Below, one piece after another: positions 34,005 through 45,500 of a stretch of 64,000 bases of DNA. The stretch covers positions 2,249,893 through 2,313,892 of the forward strand of contig JAVLUZ010000223.1 in NCBI GenBank assembly GCA_036768485.1. Direction: 5' to 3'. Each line of letters opens with the position of its first letter. The first letter of the stretch is position 1. The notes beneath the pieces are model-generated. The model searched no databases. It was not told the origin of the DNA and worked only from the letters and a program-made list of their open reading frames with translations. The translations under genes and the position numbers were made by a program. The stretch is from Mermis nigrescens. Taxonomy: Eukaryota > Nematoda > Enoplea > Mermithida > Mermithidae.

Positions 34005-34376
34005 CAGGGCCGTATTTGAGGGGGCGGTGGTGGCCCCCCCTTAAGCGTAAAAAATTTAGGCAGGTAGGATAATGCACGGAAAGATGAGAAAAAATTCGTC
34101 TGTTTGCCCAAAAATCGTCAAATTTTATGCGCTTCGCGTCATGTGTGAAGTATTTTCTATAGTTTTGTCTCAAGCGCAAGCAAGAATTACACTTTTCAGA
34201 ACCTATTTAGAGGGAAGAAAATTGTTTTTTGAAAAATTCGAATTTTGTGAGCTTTGCATTTTGAAAAACGTCAAAAAATGCGGTTTTTACTAGCTTCACC
34301 TATGAAATTTCTAACGTATTAGCCGATTAAGTTTGAATCGCCCCCTCCCCTTATCTGGATGCTAGATACGGGCCTG
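34005..34376. mobile_element. hAT-like MITE, 372 bp, CAGGGCCGTAT family
   Basis: Perfect 8-bp duplication CATATATG at 33997-34004 and 34377-34384. TIRs CAGGGCCGTATTTGAGGGGG and, reversed, CAGGCCCGTATCTAGC. Lies in the UNC-13 intron; sister of 7530-7900. Confidence 0.9.
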
Positions 34377-34384
34377 CATATATG

Positions 34385-36070
34385 TATAACTCAATTAAAC
34401 CTATATCCATCTGTATATTAACGACAACTGGTATAAATAATACAATAACAGTAGTATACCTTCTCTTCTCAGGCCCTTAGCCGGGAGGCAAATTGGTAGT
34501 TGCCCCCTCCGAAATAAAATTTATCCATACTTTTCCTAAGAATCCCAAAAAGCAAAAAATATGTTTCTAAAGCATTTTTAAACAACATTTTAACTTCTGT
34601 TTTACGGAAAAATCCTAATTTTTAGCACTCGTTTCGGATAAAAAAATCTGTTGTCCTGTTTATGGTAGGGGCGAAAACGACTGTTTTTGAGCTTTATCCA
34701 TTGGTATTCAAAATGCATGGAAAAGTAGAAATTTTGAAAATTTAATTCAAAGTTTCTTATTTGCTTTTTCAGGCTTATGTTTCGAATAAACACGCTTATG
34801 ACCGTTTGAAATGCGGCTGATAATAGACCTACAAAAGCGTTTGATAATTCGAGATGATCGGGATTGCTTATGTGTGATTATTTTAGTAACAAATATGTCT
34901 GCAAGTTCTTGTTAATATGTGTATGCTGAGGAGGTTTTGTTTATAAACAGCTTTGCATTAATACAAACTCGCAACTGTAGTACTTACTTATGTACAACCT
35001 ATACTTTAATCGATTTCTGTACCCATCAATCACTTCGATCTTTTTAGGCCCCTTGTGTGATGTTTTTGCTTAATTTGAAGTTTTGAAATTTGAATTGATG
35101 TTGTTCATTCTACTGGAAAATTTTTCACGAAAAACGCATTCATTGATTAGCCGGGGTGCAAAAATTTTTAGAAGATAAAATATGGGACAAAAATTATTTG
35201 GATAAATTCCATTCTTTTCAAATCGTCAACCTCTATCGAGTGGTCTGGAAAACCAGGCGCACGTAGCTGGCCGTCCTATTTTGGGGGGCCAATACCAATT
35301 TTGGGCAGACTAAGCCCAAAAATAGCACAAAGTAAGGTATAACGTTTAAAAAGTCAGCTTTTTCTGAATTTTGGAAGGTCTGGTCCGCCGGACCCTATCA
35401 TTCCCCCCAGAGCTATGTGCCTGTGGAAAACTGGGTAAACTAAGGAATTTGTGTTCTTTTATATGTAATTATTGACTTCTCTTGGTGGATGCAGCTGATT
35501 GGGATTTGAGTTAAGAAATCAGTGGGTGGACTTCAATCTTGTTTGCTTTTTTGATTGGCACGGGTTTAACAATCCCCGAGAATCCGTAGACCCCCAAAAA
35601 ATTGGAACTGAATTTTCGACTTTTTGCCAGTTTTGCACCACCCAGACCTTCCAAAATTTAGTCGCTGCCCATGCATGGCTATCATTGAACATAATTCAGC
35701 GTTAATCCGATTGAACTATGATGGCGTAACGCTAAAACGGTAAGGTATGCATGTACATATGTAGTACTTGCATACCCTAGGGTATAAGAATTGTAAGGCA
35801 GGCGTTTATGTATGCGTACCACCTAACCTCAAAAAAGTAAAGCAAGGTTTCTACATATCCAGTCAGAATCGTACATCGGCAGCCAAATTCTGGAGAGCCT
35901 CGATGGTGTAACACCGTCAAAAATCATTTTTAAAACCAGACTCCACTAGGGTATATTTGGCGGTTTAAATGATTTTTGTCCCATCAAGAATCCGGTTGCT
36001 GCCCATGTGCGGCCACGTCAGGCGGTATCCAAAGCTGAGCTGAAGCTACATATGTACATATGTATAGGTA
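34385..36070 (+). other. UNC-13 intron sequence
   Basis: AT-rich. Holds short MITE relatives near 35263-35420 and 35872-36008 with 'TTCTGG...GCCCATG' type ends. I looked for the missing MUN exon here and did not find it. Confidence 0.45.
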
Positions 36071-36078
36071 CTTGTGAC

Positions 36079-36530
36079 CACACCTGGGCGTGGGGGTATG
36101 CACTCCCCCAGAAACCAAAATACCCCCCAATTCAATTTTTGAAAGTTTTTGTTTTTTTTCGCAATTTTTTGATGCCAATGGATAGTGCTCGATGAGAAAC
36201 GTTGAAAAATGGTGTTTTTTCACCATACAACCATTTTTAAGGCCATTTTTTGACCTTTGAAAAATCTTGCACCCCCAGAATTTTGGTGCTGCCCACATAT
36301 GCTTGTGACCAGACCTGGGCGTGGGGGTTTTGGGTGGGGGTATGCACCCCCCACCAGAATTCAATTTTTGAAATTCTTTTCGCAATTTTTTGATGCCAAT
36401 GGATAGTGCTCGATGAGAAACGTTGAAAAACGGTTTTCTTCGCCATACCACCATTTTTAAGACCATTTTTTGACCTTTGAAAAATCTTGCAATCAAGATT
36501 TTTCAAGAATGTTGGTGCTGCCCACGTATG
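36079..36530 (+). mobile_element. Head-to-tail dimer of two G/C-run MITEs
   Basis: Units 36079-36301 and 36310-36530 are separated and flanked by three identical copies of CTTGTGAC (36071-36078, 36302-36309, 36531-36538). Both are plus orientation and shorter than the 260-bp form: the first lacks one C-module, and the second lacks the second C-run. Confidence 0.92.
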
Positions 36531-37239
36531 CTTGTGACTCTACAGCGACCCTGATGTACAGTCATAAAGACCATGCATAGGCACAAGATGGTCTGGACCA
36601 GACGTGCATGTGGGAGGGTTAGGGTTCTTGCCCAGAATGGAGAATCGAAGAAATTTCCTAGGGAAGATGAAGCAAAGTGAAATGAAGGCCAAGAATGGAT
36701 GAAAATTGATTATATTCTTCAAAATCGATCGACGAGAGATCGCGTAATAACGTATGTACATAGCACAGCGATTTCACCAGTTCTTGACATGATCTTGAGA
36801 AAGCTCATTTTTTACCCCCCCCAGATCGGCCATGGCTGGAACCTATAGCTAAATTTTTGACGTATTTTCACGGTTGTGATCCACCAAAGCCTCAGGAATT
36901 CGATTGTGATCTTTGAATCTACATATCTTTTATTATAAAACAATATCGAACAAGACAAGTTGTAATGCTGATTAAATAAAACAATATGTAACTACATAAT
37001 GTGTTCAAGTAGAATTGAACGATCAATCATACAATCGGGTGTTCTAGCAGAGCACACGGTCAAGTCATTGATCTATAAATCAAGAACTGGCTATGAACGA
37101 TCATTGCCAAAAAACAAAAAACCAATAAAATAATACTTCTAACAAAAAGAAAATAAATACTTAAGAAAAATATTGAGCAAAAAAAGCGCTACATCAATCT
37201 AAAATGTTCGAAAAACTGCGTACTCATGCAGGTACTTAC

Positions 37240-37495
37240 CATACGTGGGCAGCAAGAAAATTCTGGGGGGGGGTGCAAGATTTTTTGAAGGTCGAAAAAT
37301 GGCCTTAAAAATGGTGGTATGGCTATAAAAACACCATTTTTCGACGTTTCTCATCAAGCACTATCCATTGGCATCAAAAAATTGCGAAAAAAACGAAAAA
37401 AATTTTCAAAAATTGAATTCTGGGGAGGGGTATTTTGATTTTGGGGGGGGGGTATTTTGGTTTCTGGGGGGTGCATACCCCCACGCCCAGGTGTG
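37240..37495 (-). mobile_element. hAT-like MITE, G/C-run family, 256 bp, minus
   Basis: Perfect 8-bp duplication GTACTTAC at 37232-37239 and 37496-37503. Termini CATACGTGGGCAGC and, reversed, CACACCTGGGCG. Closest to the 10652 and 46350 copies (shared CAGGTGTG end). Confidence 0.92.
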
Positions 37496-37764
37496 GTACT
37501 TACCCTTATGCAAGTACCTATAATACGCAAGATTCTCAGGGGAAGGTTCAAAATTGGTGACCGTATATTTTTGTATATGTTCGCCGGGGCAACAAATAAA
37601 GTGCATTTTCTGACGTTTCCGAACATGCTCTATCGGTTAAGCTCATAAAATTCTCCGATTTTCAATCATAAAATGCCAAAAAACGCAAGTTTTTTGCCAA
37701 AAATGGGGGATGGAAAAGGAAAAGTGCAAAATTTTCTGACTTTGGAGGAATATGGGGACATCCA

Positions 37765-38013
37765 CATAGGTGGGTAGCACCTGAATTCTGGGATCGCAAG
37801 ATTTTTCAAAGGTAAAAAATGGTCTTAAAAATGGTGGTATGGCGGAAAGACAACATTTTTCAACGTTTCTCATTGAGTACTATCCATTGAAATCAAAAAA
37901 ATTGTGGAGAAAAAATTTTTCAAAAACAGAATTCTGGGGGGGGGTATTTTGGTATCTGGGGAGTATTCGAAGTTCTGGGGGTGCATACCCTCAACCCCCA
38001 CGCCCAAGAACAC
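37765..38013 (-). mobile_element. G/C-run family MITE, diverged
   Basis: Starts CATAGGTGGGTAGC and carries the TATCCATTGAAATC and G-run blocks in minus orientation, ending CACGCCCAAGAAC. No clear duplication; older than its neighbours. Confidence 0.65.
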
Positions 38014-38039
38014 GTCTACTCAATAGTCCTTTTGGGGTC

Positions 38040-38215
38040 AGAAAATTAGCTGTATAGCTTTTCAGGTCTCAGAAAACTAGCTACATAGCCTTTTTGGTCT
38101 CAGAAAACTAGCTACATAGCCTTTTTGGATTCACAAACATAGCTATATAGCCTTTTTTTAACTAAAATAGCTATTAATCCATCATTTCTGAGCGCAAAAA
38201 AGGCTATACAGGAAT
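38040..38215. repeat. Short tandem repeat, ~37-bp units
   Basis: Four to five imperfect units of the type 'TAGCT(A)TATAGCCTTTTTGG(T)CTCAGAAAACTAGCTACA' run from about 38047 to 38160. Confidence 0.7.
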
Positions 38216-38382
38216 GATTTTCCGGCCGAAATCGCTCTATAGCTATCAGTTTTTCAAAGCTCAGGGGGAAGGGGTAATACCCCTCTTATGCTCTTGTATG
38301 CCGGAGACCCCTATCCAAATTTTGAGCCATTACACGTATAATACCCCTTCCCTCACCACCATGCCCATGTGTGCCTCACTAT

Positions 38383-38651
38383 CACACATGGGCGTGGAGG
38401 GTTTGGGGGTATGCACCCCCAGAAGTTGAAATACCACCCCCAGAAATCAAAATACCCCCCAGAAAATTTTTTTTGCTTTTTCAGCAATTTTTTGATGCCA
38501 TTGGATAGAGCTTGATGAGAAACGTCGAAAAATGGTGTTTTTTTGCCATACGACCACTTTTAAGACCATTTTTTGGCCTTTAAAAATTTTTTTCACCCAC
38601 CCCCTCCAGAAATTTTTCACCCCCACAGAATTTCGGTGCTGCCCACCTATG
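38383..38651 (+). mobile_element. hAT-like MITE, G/C-run family, 269 bp
   Basis: Perfect 8-bp duplication CTCACTAT at 38375-38382 and 38652-38659. Plus orientation; it has a doubled C-run end module. Confidence 0.92.
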
Positions 38652-38731
38652 CTCACTATATGAAATAGAGGTGTTCTGGAGCCGCCTATTTCGCCAGGGT
38701 CTGTGCAATAGCAATGCGCCATACCTGCCAC

Positions 38732-39079
38732 CATAGATGGGCAGCACTAAAATTCTGAGGGTGTGTGTCACACATGGGCGTGGGGGGGTTTGGGGGTATG
38801 CACCCCCAGAAGTTGAAATACCCCCCCAGAAAATTTTTTTTTGCTTTTTTAGCAATTTTTGATGCCATTGGATAGAGCTTGATGAGAAACGTCGAAAAAT
38901 GGTGTTTTTTGCCATACAACCACTTTTAAGACCATTTTTTGACCTTTAAAAATTTTCCACCCCCCAGAAATTTTTCACCCCCCCCAGAATTTCGGTGCTG
39001 CCCACCTATGGTGTGTGTGTGTGTGTGTGTGCAAGATTTTTAAAGGTAAAAAATGATCTTAAAAATGGTGGTGTGCACA
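38732..39079. mobile_element. MITE split by another MITE, running into the gap
   Basis: A minus-orientation copy starts CATAGATGGGCAGC at 38732, is interrupted at 38769-39010, resumes with the (GT)n stretch and GCAAGATTTTTAAAGGT, and is cut off by the N run. The right end is therefore unknown. Confidence 0.75.
38769..39010 (+). mobile_element. Inner MITE of the nested pair, 242 bp
   Basis: Flanked by GTGTGTGT at 38761-38768 and 39011-39018. Because the target is a dinucleotide run, the duplication could be partly fortuitous; the (GT)11 tract on the right may have expanded since insertion. Confidence 0.85.
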
Positions 39080-39179
39080 NNNNNNNNNNNNNNNNNNNNN
39101 NNNNNNNNNNNNNNNNNNNNNNNNNNNNNNNNNNNNNNNNNNNNNNNNNNNNNNNNNNNNNNNNNNNNNNNNNNNNNNN
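39080..39179. other. Assembly gap, 100 N
   Basis: Exactly 100 Ns, a conventional placeholder for a gap of unknown size. It interrupts a MITE, consistent with repeat-driven assembly breakage. Confidence 0.99.
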
Positions 39180-40326
39180 GACATTGTAGGGTTCATTTCA
39201 TGCTACTTAGCACTGCAATAAAAGCAGGAGGCGATGTGACATTTTGGATCTTGAAATCAGCTAAAGCAAACAAATGAAATTATAGGTCAAAACGTGTTTC
39301 GTCCTTTCTGTGACCCTGTACCTTCCTTAATTCGCATAAGAATAAGTTTCCTTACTCTTTGGTTAAACGATAGATTACTGAATATGACAGAGTTTGTCAA
39401 GAACAGCAAGACCAATTTAATAGCTCTGCTAGTCATTTATGTCCCAAAAGCATACATGATCTTGGGAAGGTTTTACCTCTCCGGAAAGGTTTTCATTCCC
39501 CCGAAATTTTTTCACTGCCCCTCAGAATTCACTATTTTCCAAAGAAATTATGGAAGAGGTGCTGTTTTTATCGCTTCTAGCCGTCCATTTGTCCTAAAGT
39601 CTCAAGTTTTTGATATTTTTTGACCGTTTTGTCCACTTTACTCGAGTTTCTGGTATTTTTCGAATTTTTTAAATGAATGACGCGCTTTAAAACCTATTGT
39701 GAGAAAGATATTTTTGTAAAGTTAAATGTTATTATTTTAACGGATTGAGCTTGTTGAAAAATGTCGCAATATGCGGTTTTACTAGCTATCTCAGCGAAGT
39801 TGACGAGAGATTTTGCCAATTTATCTTAGGCTCGCCCCCTTGATCGAATCCTGGACACGATCCTACTCAGATCATTTATTATTCCATACATCATTCACAA
39901 TATGGTCTTTTTAAGGATTAGTGAATTTTAATCTTTCAACTTTTAGCTTTCCTTATATTTTCAGAAATCATTTTAGTGGTTTATTTTTCGCTAATTTTTG
40001 ATGTTTTTTAATTTTTTCTATAATTTCATTAATGGCATTTCTCATTAACCTTTATCCATAATTTTTCAAAATAATCTTCTAAATCTCATTTCAAAAACTT
40101 TTCAAGTTTCCTTCCTTCAGCGCTTAAGAAGATCAGCAAAGTTCCATTCTATATGATTTGATGTTGTGTTCTATGCGTTGGCTTTTATTTTCAGCAGCTT
40201 TATGCGCTTTTCTTCATAGCTCTTATTAACTGAGGATATCAATTCGCTTGATTGATTTAAATTATGTATTGAAAGCTAAGAAGTTAGTTATACAAATGAA
40301 TTGATTTACAACCGATAATATTTCAG
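39180..40326 (+). other. UNC-13 intron sequence after the gap
   Basis: AT-rich, no exon recognised. The 39294-39623 reading frame lacks family resemblance. Confidence 0.45.
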
Positions 40327-40512
40327 GGCGTTCCGGCAGTGATTAGTTCTCTGCTAGCAAACATAAACGCTTTTTATGCTCATGCTACCTCACCAGGCTC
40401 CAGTGTCTCAGCCTCAAAGAGATTTGCTGCTTCAAATTTTGGCAGAGATCGTTTTGTCCGATTGTTGGATCAGCTACACAACTCCTTAAGGATCGATTTA
40501 TCAATGTACAGA
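40327..40512 (+). CDS. unc-13 homologue: UNC-13 exon, MUN domain
   Basis: Acceptor AATATTTCAG to 40326 and donor AGA|GTGAGT at 40513; 62 codons, phase 0 on both sides. It reads [20 protein letters not shown] ... [20 protein letters not shown], then [16 protein letters not shown]. This string is nearly invariant in Munc13/UNC-13 proteins from worm to human. UNC-13 opens syntaxin and primes synaptic vesicles at the presynaptic active zone, and the MUN domain is the SNARE-binding catalytic part. The next exon continues without a gap in the family alignment. Confidence 0.93.
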
Positions 40513-41061
40513 GTGAGTTTTGCGTTCAAATTTACAAACTGCTACGGTAACTTACTTTGCTTACTGGGATAAACAATTGAGGAGAAATCCTCGATAAGGA
40601 TTGAAATGTGGAACGGTTTGCTATAATGATTGTATCGAAATAAGAAGCATTCAAATTTTGCTCGACAGTGTCGCGTCTTACGTTCGATCTCAACTTGGCG
40701 CATGTCTTAACTTGGCGTATGTCTGAACTTGGCGCATGTTTGACGTTGGCGCCCGTCTAAACTTGGCGCCTTTTGTTTTCTTGTATGAACCTGGCGCCCA
40801 TCTAAACTTGGCGCCTATTTTAACTTGGCGCATATCTAAACTTGACGCCTATTGTTGCAGGTCTCGATTGTGACTAAACTTGGCGCATATCTATGTTTGG
40901 CGCATGAAAATGGGTAGAGGTGCAGGCATAAGGGGAGGAAACGAGCAGCCCTACCTTGTAGGTTTGGGTAGCGTCTGGTCAGAACAAATAGTGATCCACA
41001 CCTATATGCAGTGTTCAGAATTTCGAATATCTTATGTCTATCGGATTTGCCATACACGCGC

Positions 41062-41400
41062 ACAAGGGCGGATTTAAGGGAGGGTGCACGGGGCCGTTCC
41101 CGCCCCGTAGGATAAAGATTAGACATGTAATTTGCAATGATTTTTGGCTGTTGATGATCACAATTTCTCAAATTGTCCTGGCGCCGGAAATGCCGTTCTA
41201 TTTACTTTTTTTGCCAAAATCAGACATATTTAATCATTTTCTGCACAGAATCAGCATAAGTCTCGTAGATTTTCGAAAAAATTTCGCGCTAAGTGATTTA
41301 CATAGAAGTATATGATGCAAAACGCCGGAAAAAGTTTATTTTGAGCGTGTAAGGTATATATTTGGACCTATTTTATAACGGAAATCATAGATCCGCTAAG
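41062..41400. mobile_element. hAT-like MITE, 339 bp
   Basis: Duplication CACGCGCA / CACGCACA at 41054-41061 and 41401-41408 (7 of 8). TIRs CAAGGGCGGATTTAAGG and, reversed, CTTAGCGGATCTATG. Related to 28269-28466 at the ends and to 3990-4125 inside. Confidence 0.85.
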
Positions 41401-41830
41401 CACGCACACCACGGAACTTTCGGGAAGGGGTGAAAAACATTTTCTAAAGTAGTTGTTTTGGGGCCCAGAAACGCTGGATACATATCGAAAACGTCGTTTT
41501 TCAGCCTTACTTATTAAACTATTTCTTCTTAGGTGATTAAAACATGAAATTTTTTCAAAAATGAGAGAAATTCAATAAAATTAAATTATACGTGAAAAAA
41601 GGGCTGCTTGGCGCGAAGCGCCGGAGAAATAGGAAAATTTCACCAAAAATATTGCTGAAAGACTGAAAAAATTGAAATATTATGATCTAATAAATGGAAG
41701 CTTCACTAATTCATAACATATAACTATTAAGCTAAATCTTTAGTTTGCATTCAGTGTATACCGATTCTGAGATGGAAAGGCCCTTTATTTATAGAAATGA
41801 TACAACAGTTATATACATATGTATACCTAG

Positions 41831-42277
41831 CAGTGTTTTTTTGCACAAGGTCCGTTTGTACATGTACAAAGATGGTCCCTAAAAGTCTTTGTACATTTCG
41901 TACACACAAATTTTTGGGTACGATAATATGGTACAGTAGCGATTTTAGTGTGGCAAAAACAGAGTTGTTCGACCTTTGGTTACGTATTCTAGCAATTTCT
42001 AGGTTTCTGAGGGCAAAAATCAGTAATAATCGTCTCAAAACGGCGCGAAGCGCCAAAAAATTTGGCATTTTTCCTTTCAAAATGCAATTTCTGAAATTAT
42101 AAAGATATATAGAACATACAATTGCTCATTTCGGCGTGGAGCGCCGAGAATTTTTGCGAATTTTCGAACCTTTTTTGCAGTTTTTGTCTTCCAAAAAATC
42201 TTTGTACATGTACAAAGACGGTACCTAAAAGTCTTTGTACATCGCGAAAAATCTTTGCCGAATACAAAAAAACCGTG
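41831..42277 (-). mobile_element. hAT-like MITE, CAGTGTTTTTTT family, minus copy
   Basis: Duplication ATACCTAG / ATACCAAG at 41823-41830 and 42278-42285 (7 of 8). Near-identical to 32256-32705 on the other strand, including the TTTGTACATGTACAAAG modules and GGCGCGAAGCGCC. Confidence 0.92.
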
Positions 42278-42500
42278 ATACCAAGCCCAACGGGTCTCCG
42301 AATTAAGACATGCGCCAAGTTTAGACAGGCGCCAAATTGAGATTGGCGCCAAGATAAGGCAAGTCCCATGCGCCAACATGCGACGATGCGCCAAGTTCAG
42401 ACATGCGCCAAGTTCCGACATGCGCCAAGTTCCGACATGCGCCAAGTTCAGTCACAATCGCGTCTTATTGTAATCGGATTATAATGCAGAATTCTAGTCT

Positions 42501-45500
42501 GTTGTTGTTGTTGTTGTAATTGCCGTCAAATGTTGTCATCCATCGATCGATCAAAGGTTCAGAGAGGCCACTACTAATTGTGGCCCTTTCCATAAGTCAC
42601 TGACACGAGCTTGTGTTGGTCGGGATGGACAGTTGAAGAGGTGTCGTGTATCTTCTGTTTGCCGCCAAACAACGAGGGCAGGTGTCAGGTATGAGGCCGC
42701 TGGAGTCGAGTTTGCTGCGCGTGGACGCCAGCATGTAACTGTAGCCACATCTAAGTTGGGCTAAGGTGGATCTTGTTTGGCGAGGTAGCAATTTCTCTTG
42801 TGGGGATATATTGGGAGGGCGTCGGTTTATTAGTGGGTTGCGTTGAATGAAACGAAGGCGACAGGCCTGGATAGCATGCTGATGGAGCTTTTGCAGTTGT
42901 TGTTGCAGTGAAGCTGTTGAGGGTAAAGTTGTGAGGTGCCGCTTGACTCTGTCGTTCGAATACATTTTAAGTGTGTTTTTCAGCCGAAAGTTCCGTTGCC
43001 GCCGTGTAGGTGGTCCAGGACAACCAAAAAGTTGCCTGCACGGATGTTGGTCGTGGAGGCAAGATGCATAGAATTGGTCTGTCAAAAGTCGATTGTGGAC
43101 TTGGACCGTCAGCATACGTGTTTCGGCTGTGTAGATGGTCAATTGGCGACATTTGAAGGCAGCCAGTAATAGTTCTAAGTGCGGTGTTCATTTGAGGATG
43201 TTAGTGTTGGTGTCCAAACTGGTGCCGCATAATTAAGAACCGATCTACAGATCGCCTTATAAGTGAGGAGCAATGTTTCTTTGTTAGAGCCCCATGATCG
43301 GCCAGCTAAAGCTTTGATGATGTTGTTTCGTTTCTGAATACGAGATTTCAGAGCTTCAACATGTTGTTTGAAACAAAGACTTGGGTCGAAGAGAACCCCA
43401 AGAATTTCAGGGTTCTTAATGGTTTGAAGTCGAGCATTATTAATAAAAATGTTTAGTTCCAGCGAGTGTTGGCGTGTCTCGGGAGTAAACAACGTACAAG
43501 TAGATTTTTCCGTCGAGATTGTGAGGTGGCGCTGCTGAAAAAATGAGGAAATGTCTGTCAGATAGTTGTTCATGTTTGTTTCCATTGTTTTCACATTCGA
43601 GTCGCTGGTGAAGATGGTAATGTCGTCAGCATATGATACAATATGAATGTGTGGTGGTGGCAATGGAAGCTCACGAATGTAAGCATTAAAAAGAGCTGGT
43701 GAGATCACTGAACCTTGAGGCACACCCATTCTGGTGATGGCGTAACTTGACGATGAGTGTCTAAACTGACATTTGGCTTCTCTTCCGCGCAAATATGCCA
43801 CCAGCCAGCGACAAGTCCAACCAGGCATCGTGGAGTCCGCCAAGATCTTGATTAACGTCGTGTGGTCAACTGAGTCAAATGCTTTACTGAGGTCTAGGGC
43901 TATAGCAATAGTTCTCTTAGCTGGTTTAGGGCACTTGAATCCTTGGCAGATTGCTGTGGACAAGTTAAGCAGGGCAGATGTAGTTGAGTGACGTGGTCGG
44001 AAACCATGCTGATGAGCCGCAGGTGGAAGGTGTTCTACGATTATTGGAAGCAATAAGCGTTCCATAATCTTTGCTGCTGGGCATAGGATTGAGATGGGAC
44101 GGTAAGAGGAGGCTGTGTTTGGTTCTTTGCCTGGTTTGGGAAGTGCGATGATGGTGGAGCGTTTCCAAATAACAGGTAAAGTAGCCGTTGATGCAGATAG
44201 GTTCAATAAGTCATTCAACGTTTGGAGGCCACAGGGGCCCAAATGCTTCAAGAATGGCATGGCAATGCCATCTGGACCAAAAGCTCTTGAGTTTTTGGCT
44301 GAGGTGATAGCTAATTTCACCTCGTTGATGGTGAAGAGCACTTGTTGTAATTGTTTGCTATGTACATGACGGATGATACGGCGTGTAGCGGTAGAAGAAG
44401 AATGTTGTCGAACTGCCGTAAATTGTTTTAAGAGCTTTGTGGCGATTTTTCGATTATTAGTTTCTTCACCACTATCAAAACGAATAGGTACATTGTCAAT
44501 TCCTCGACTTTTCCCATCCAATGATTTTGCCGTTGCCCAGAGATGTTTTACGTTAGCTGAGCGATGGTCTAGTGAGGTGACAAAATCGTGCCATTTTCGC
44601 ATTTTTTCTTGGTCACATTCTTTGACAATAATTTCGTTTATAATAGCAATTCTAGCAGAGGATGGATTAACTGCTCTGATCGAGTCACGTTCTTTGACGG
44701 GTCCCTGAATATGGTCTGATAAAGATGGGTTGTAAAGTTCATGACGACCATAAGGTATCGACTTCTTAGCAGCAGCGATTATCGCACGTCGGAGTGTAAG
44801 TTCTCTTTCATGGACAGACGAATGAGCATTAAGTCGCGATGACAGGAGAATTTGCTCAGTAATGTCCGTGAAAAGTTTCCAATCAGCCTTGCTGAAGTTT
44901 ACATATGTTCTTTTAGCCGATGTAACATACTCCATGGAGAAGTCGATTTTGACCAAAATTGGTAGATGGTCTGATGCGAGGGTAATTTCTGTGCTCCATT
45001 GTAAGGATGATGCTAGATAAGAAGATGCAAGCGAAATGCCTGGAGACGTTGGACGCTGTACGTTTGTTGAGGGGAGACGAGTAACGCATTTTTCATTTAA
45101 AGGAGCAGGTCGGATTGGTCAATTAGATCAGCAATTATATTGCCACAGTTGTCATTGATCGTCGAGTGCCATAGGTTGTGATGGGCGTTGAAATCGCCCA
45201 ATATAATGATGTTATCCTTGTTGAAAATATCTGTAAGTGGCGGACTGTATCCGGTAGGGCAGCTGGATGTAGGCGGGATATAGATGTTGACTAAGGTGAA
45301 AACACCCACAGGGAGAGTAAGTGAAATGGCGGCACATTCCATAACATTGTCTTTACAAGAAGTAGGTAGTTCAACGCTTCTGGTGAGAACATCTTCTCGT
45401 ATTAGAAACGCTAAGCCGCCACCAATCGTAGTGGAGTTGCGATCGAAACGAATCAGACAATAACCATATGTTTTAGGATCCTTCGTTTTTGCGGAGAGTT

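Larger units (their letters stand above)
40681..42457. mobile_element. Composite element with terminal AACTTGGCGC arrays
   Basis: Flanked by the 10-bp direct repeat TCGCGTCTTA (40671-40680 and 42458-42467). The left end, 40681-40907, is an array of about eleven AACTTGGCGCATGTCT-type modules. The right end, about 42306-42457, carries about eight in inverted orientation. Two smaller hAT-like elements (41062-41400, 41831-42277) have inserted into its body. No coding capacity was seen. The superfamily is uncertain; a 9-10-bp duplication would suit a MULE-like element. Confidence 0.8.

Noticed and set aside
39294..39623. 109-aa frame after the gap as a gene
   Set aside because: No family motif, AT-driven composition, no splice context linking it to UNC-13.
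40327..40572. Continuation of the 40339 frame past 40512 as coding
   Set aside because: The family match stops at SMYR and a GTGAGT donor follows; the remaining 20 codons are intron.
40681..40907. Regular repeats resembling a CRISPR array
   Set aside because: Eukaryotic context, no spacers of constant length, degenerate modules, and a matching inverted array 1.5 kb away; this is a transposon end.
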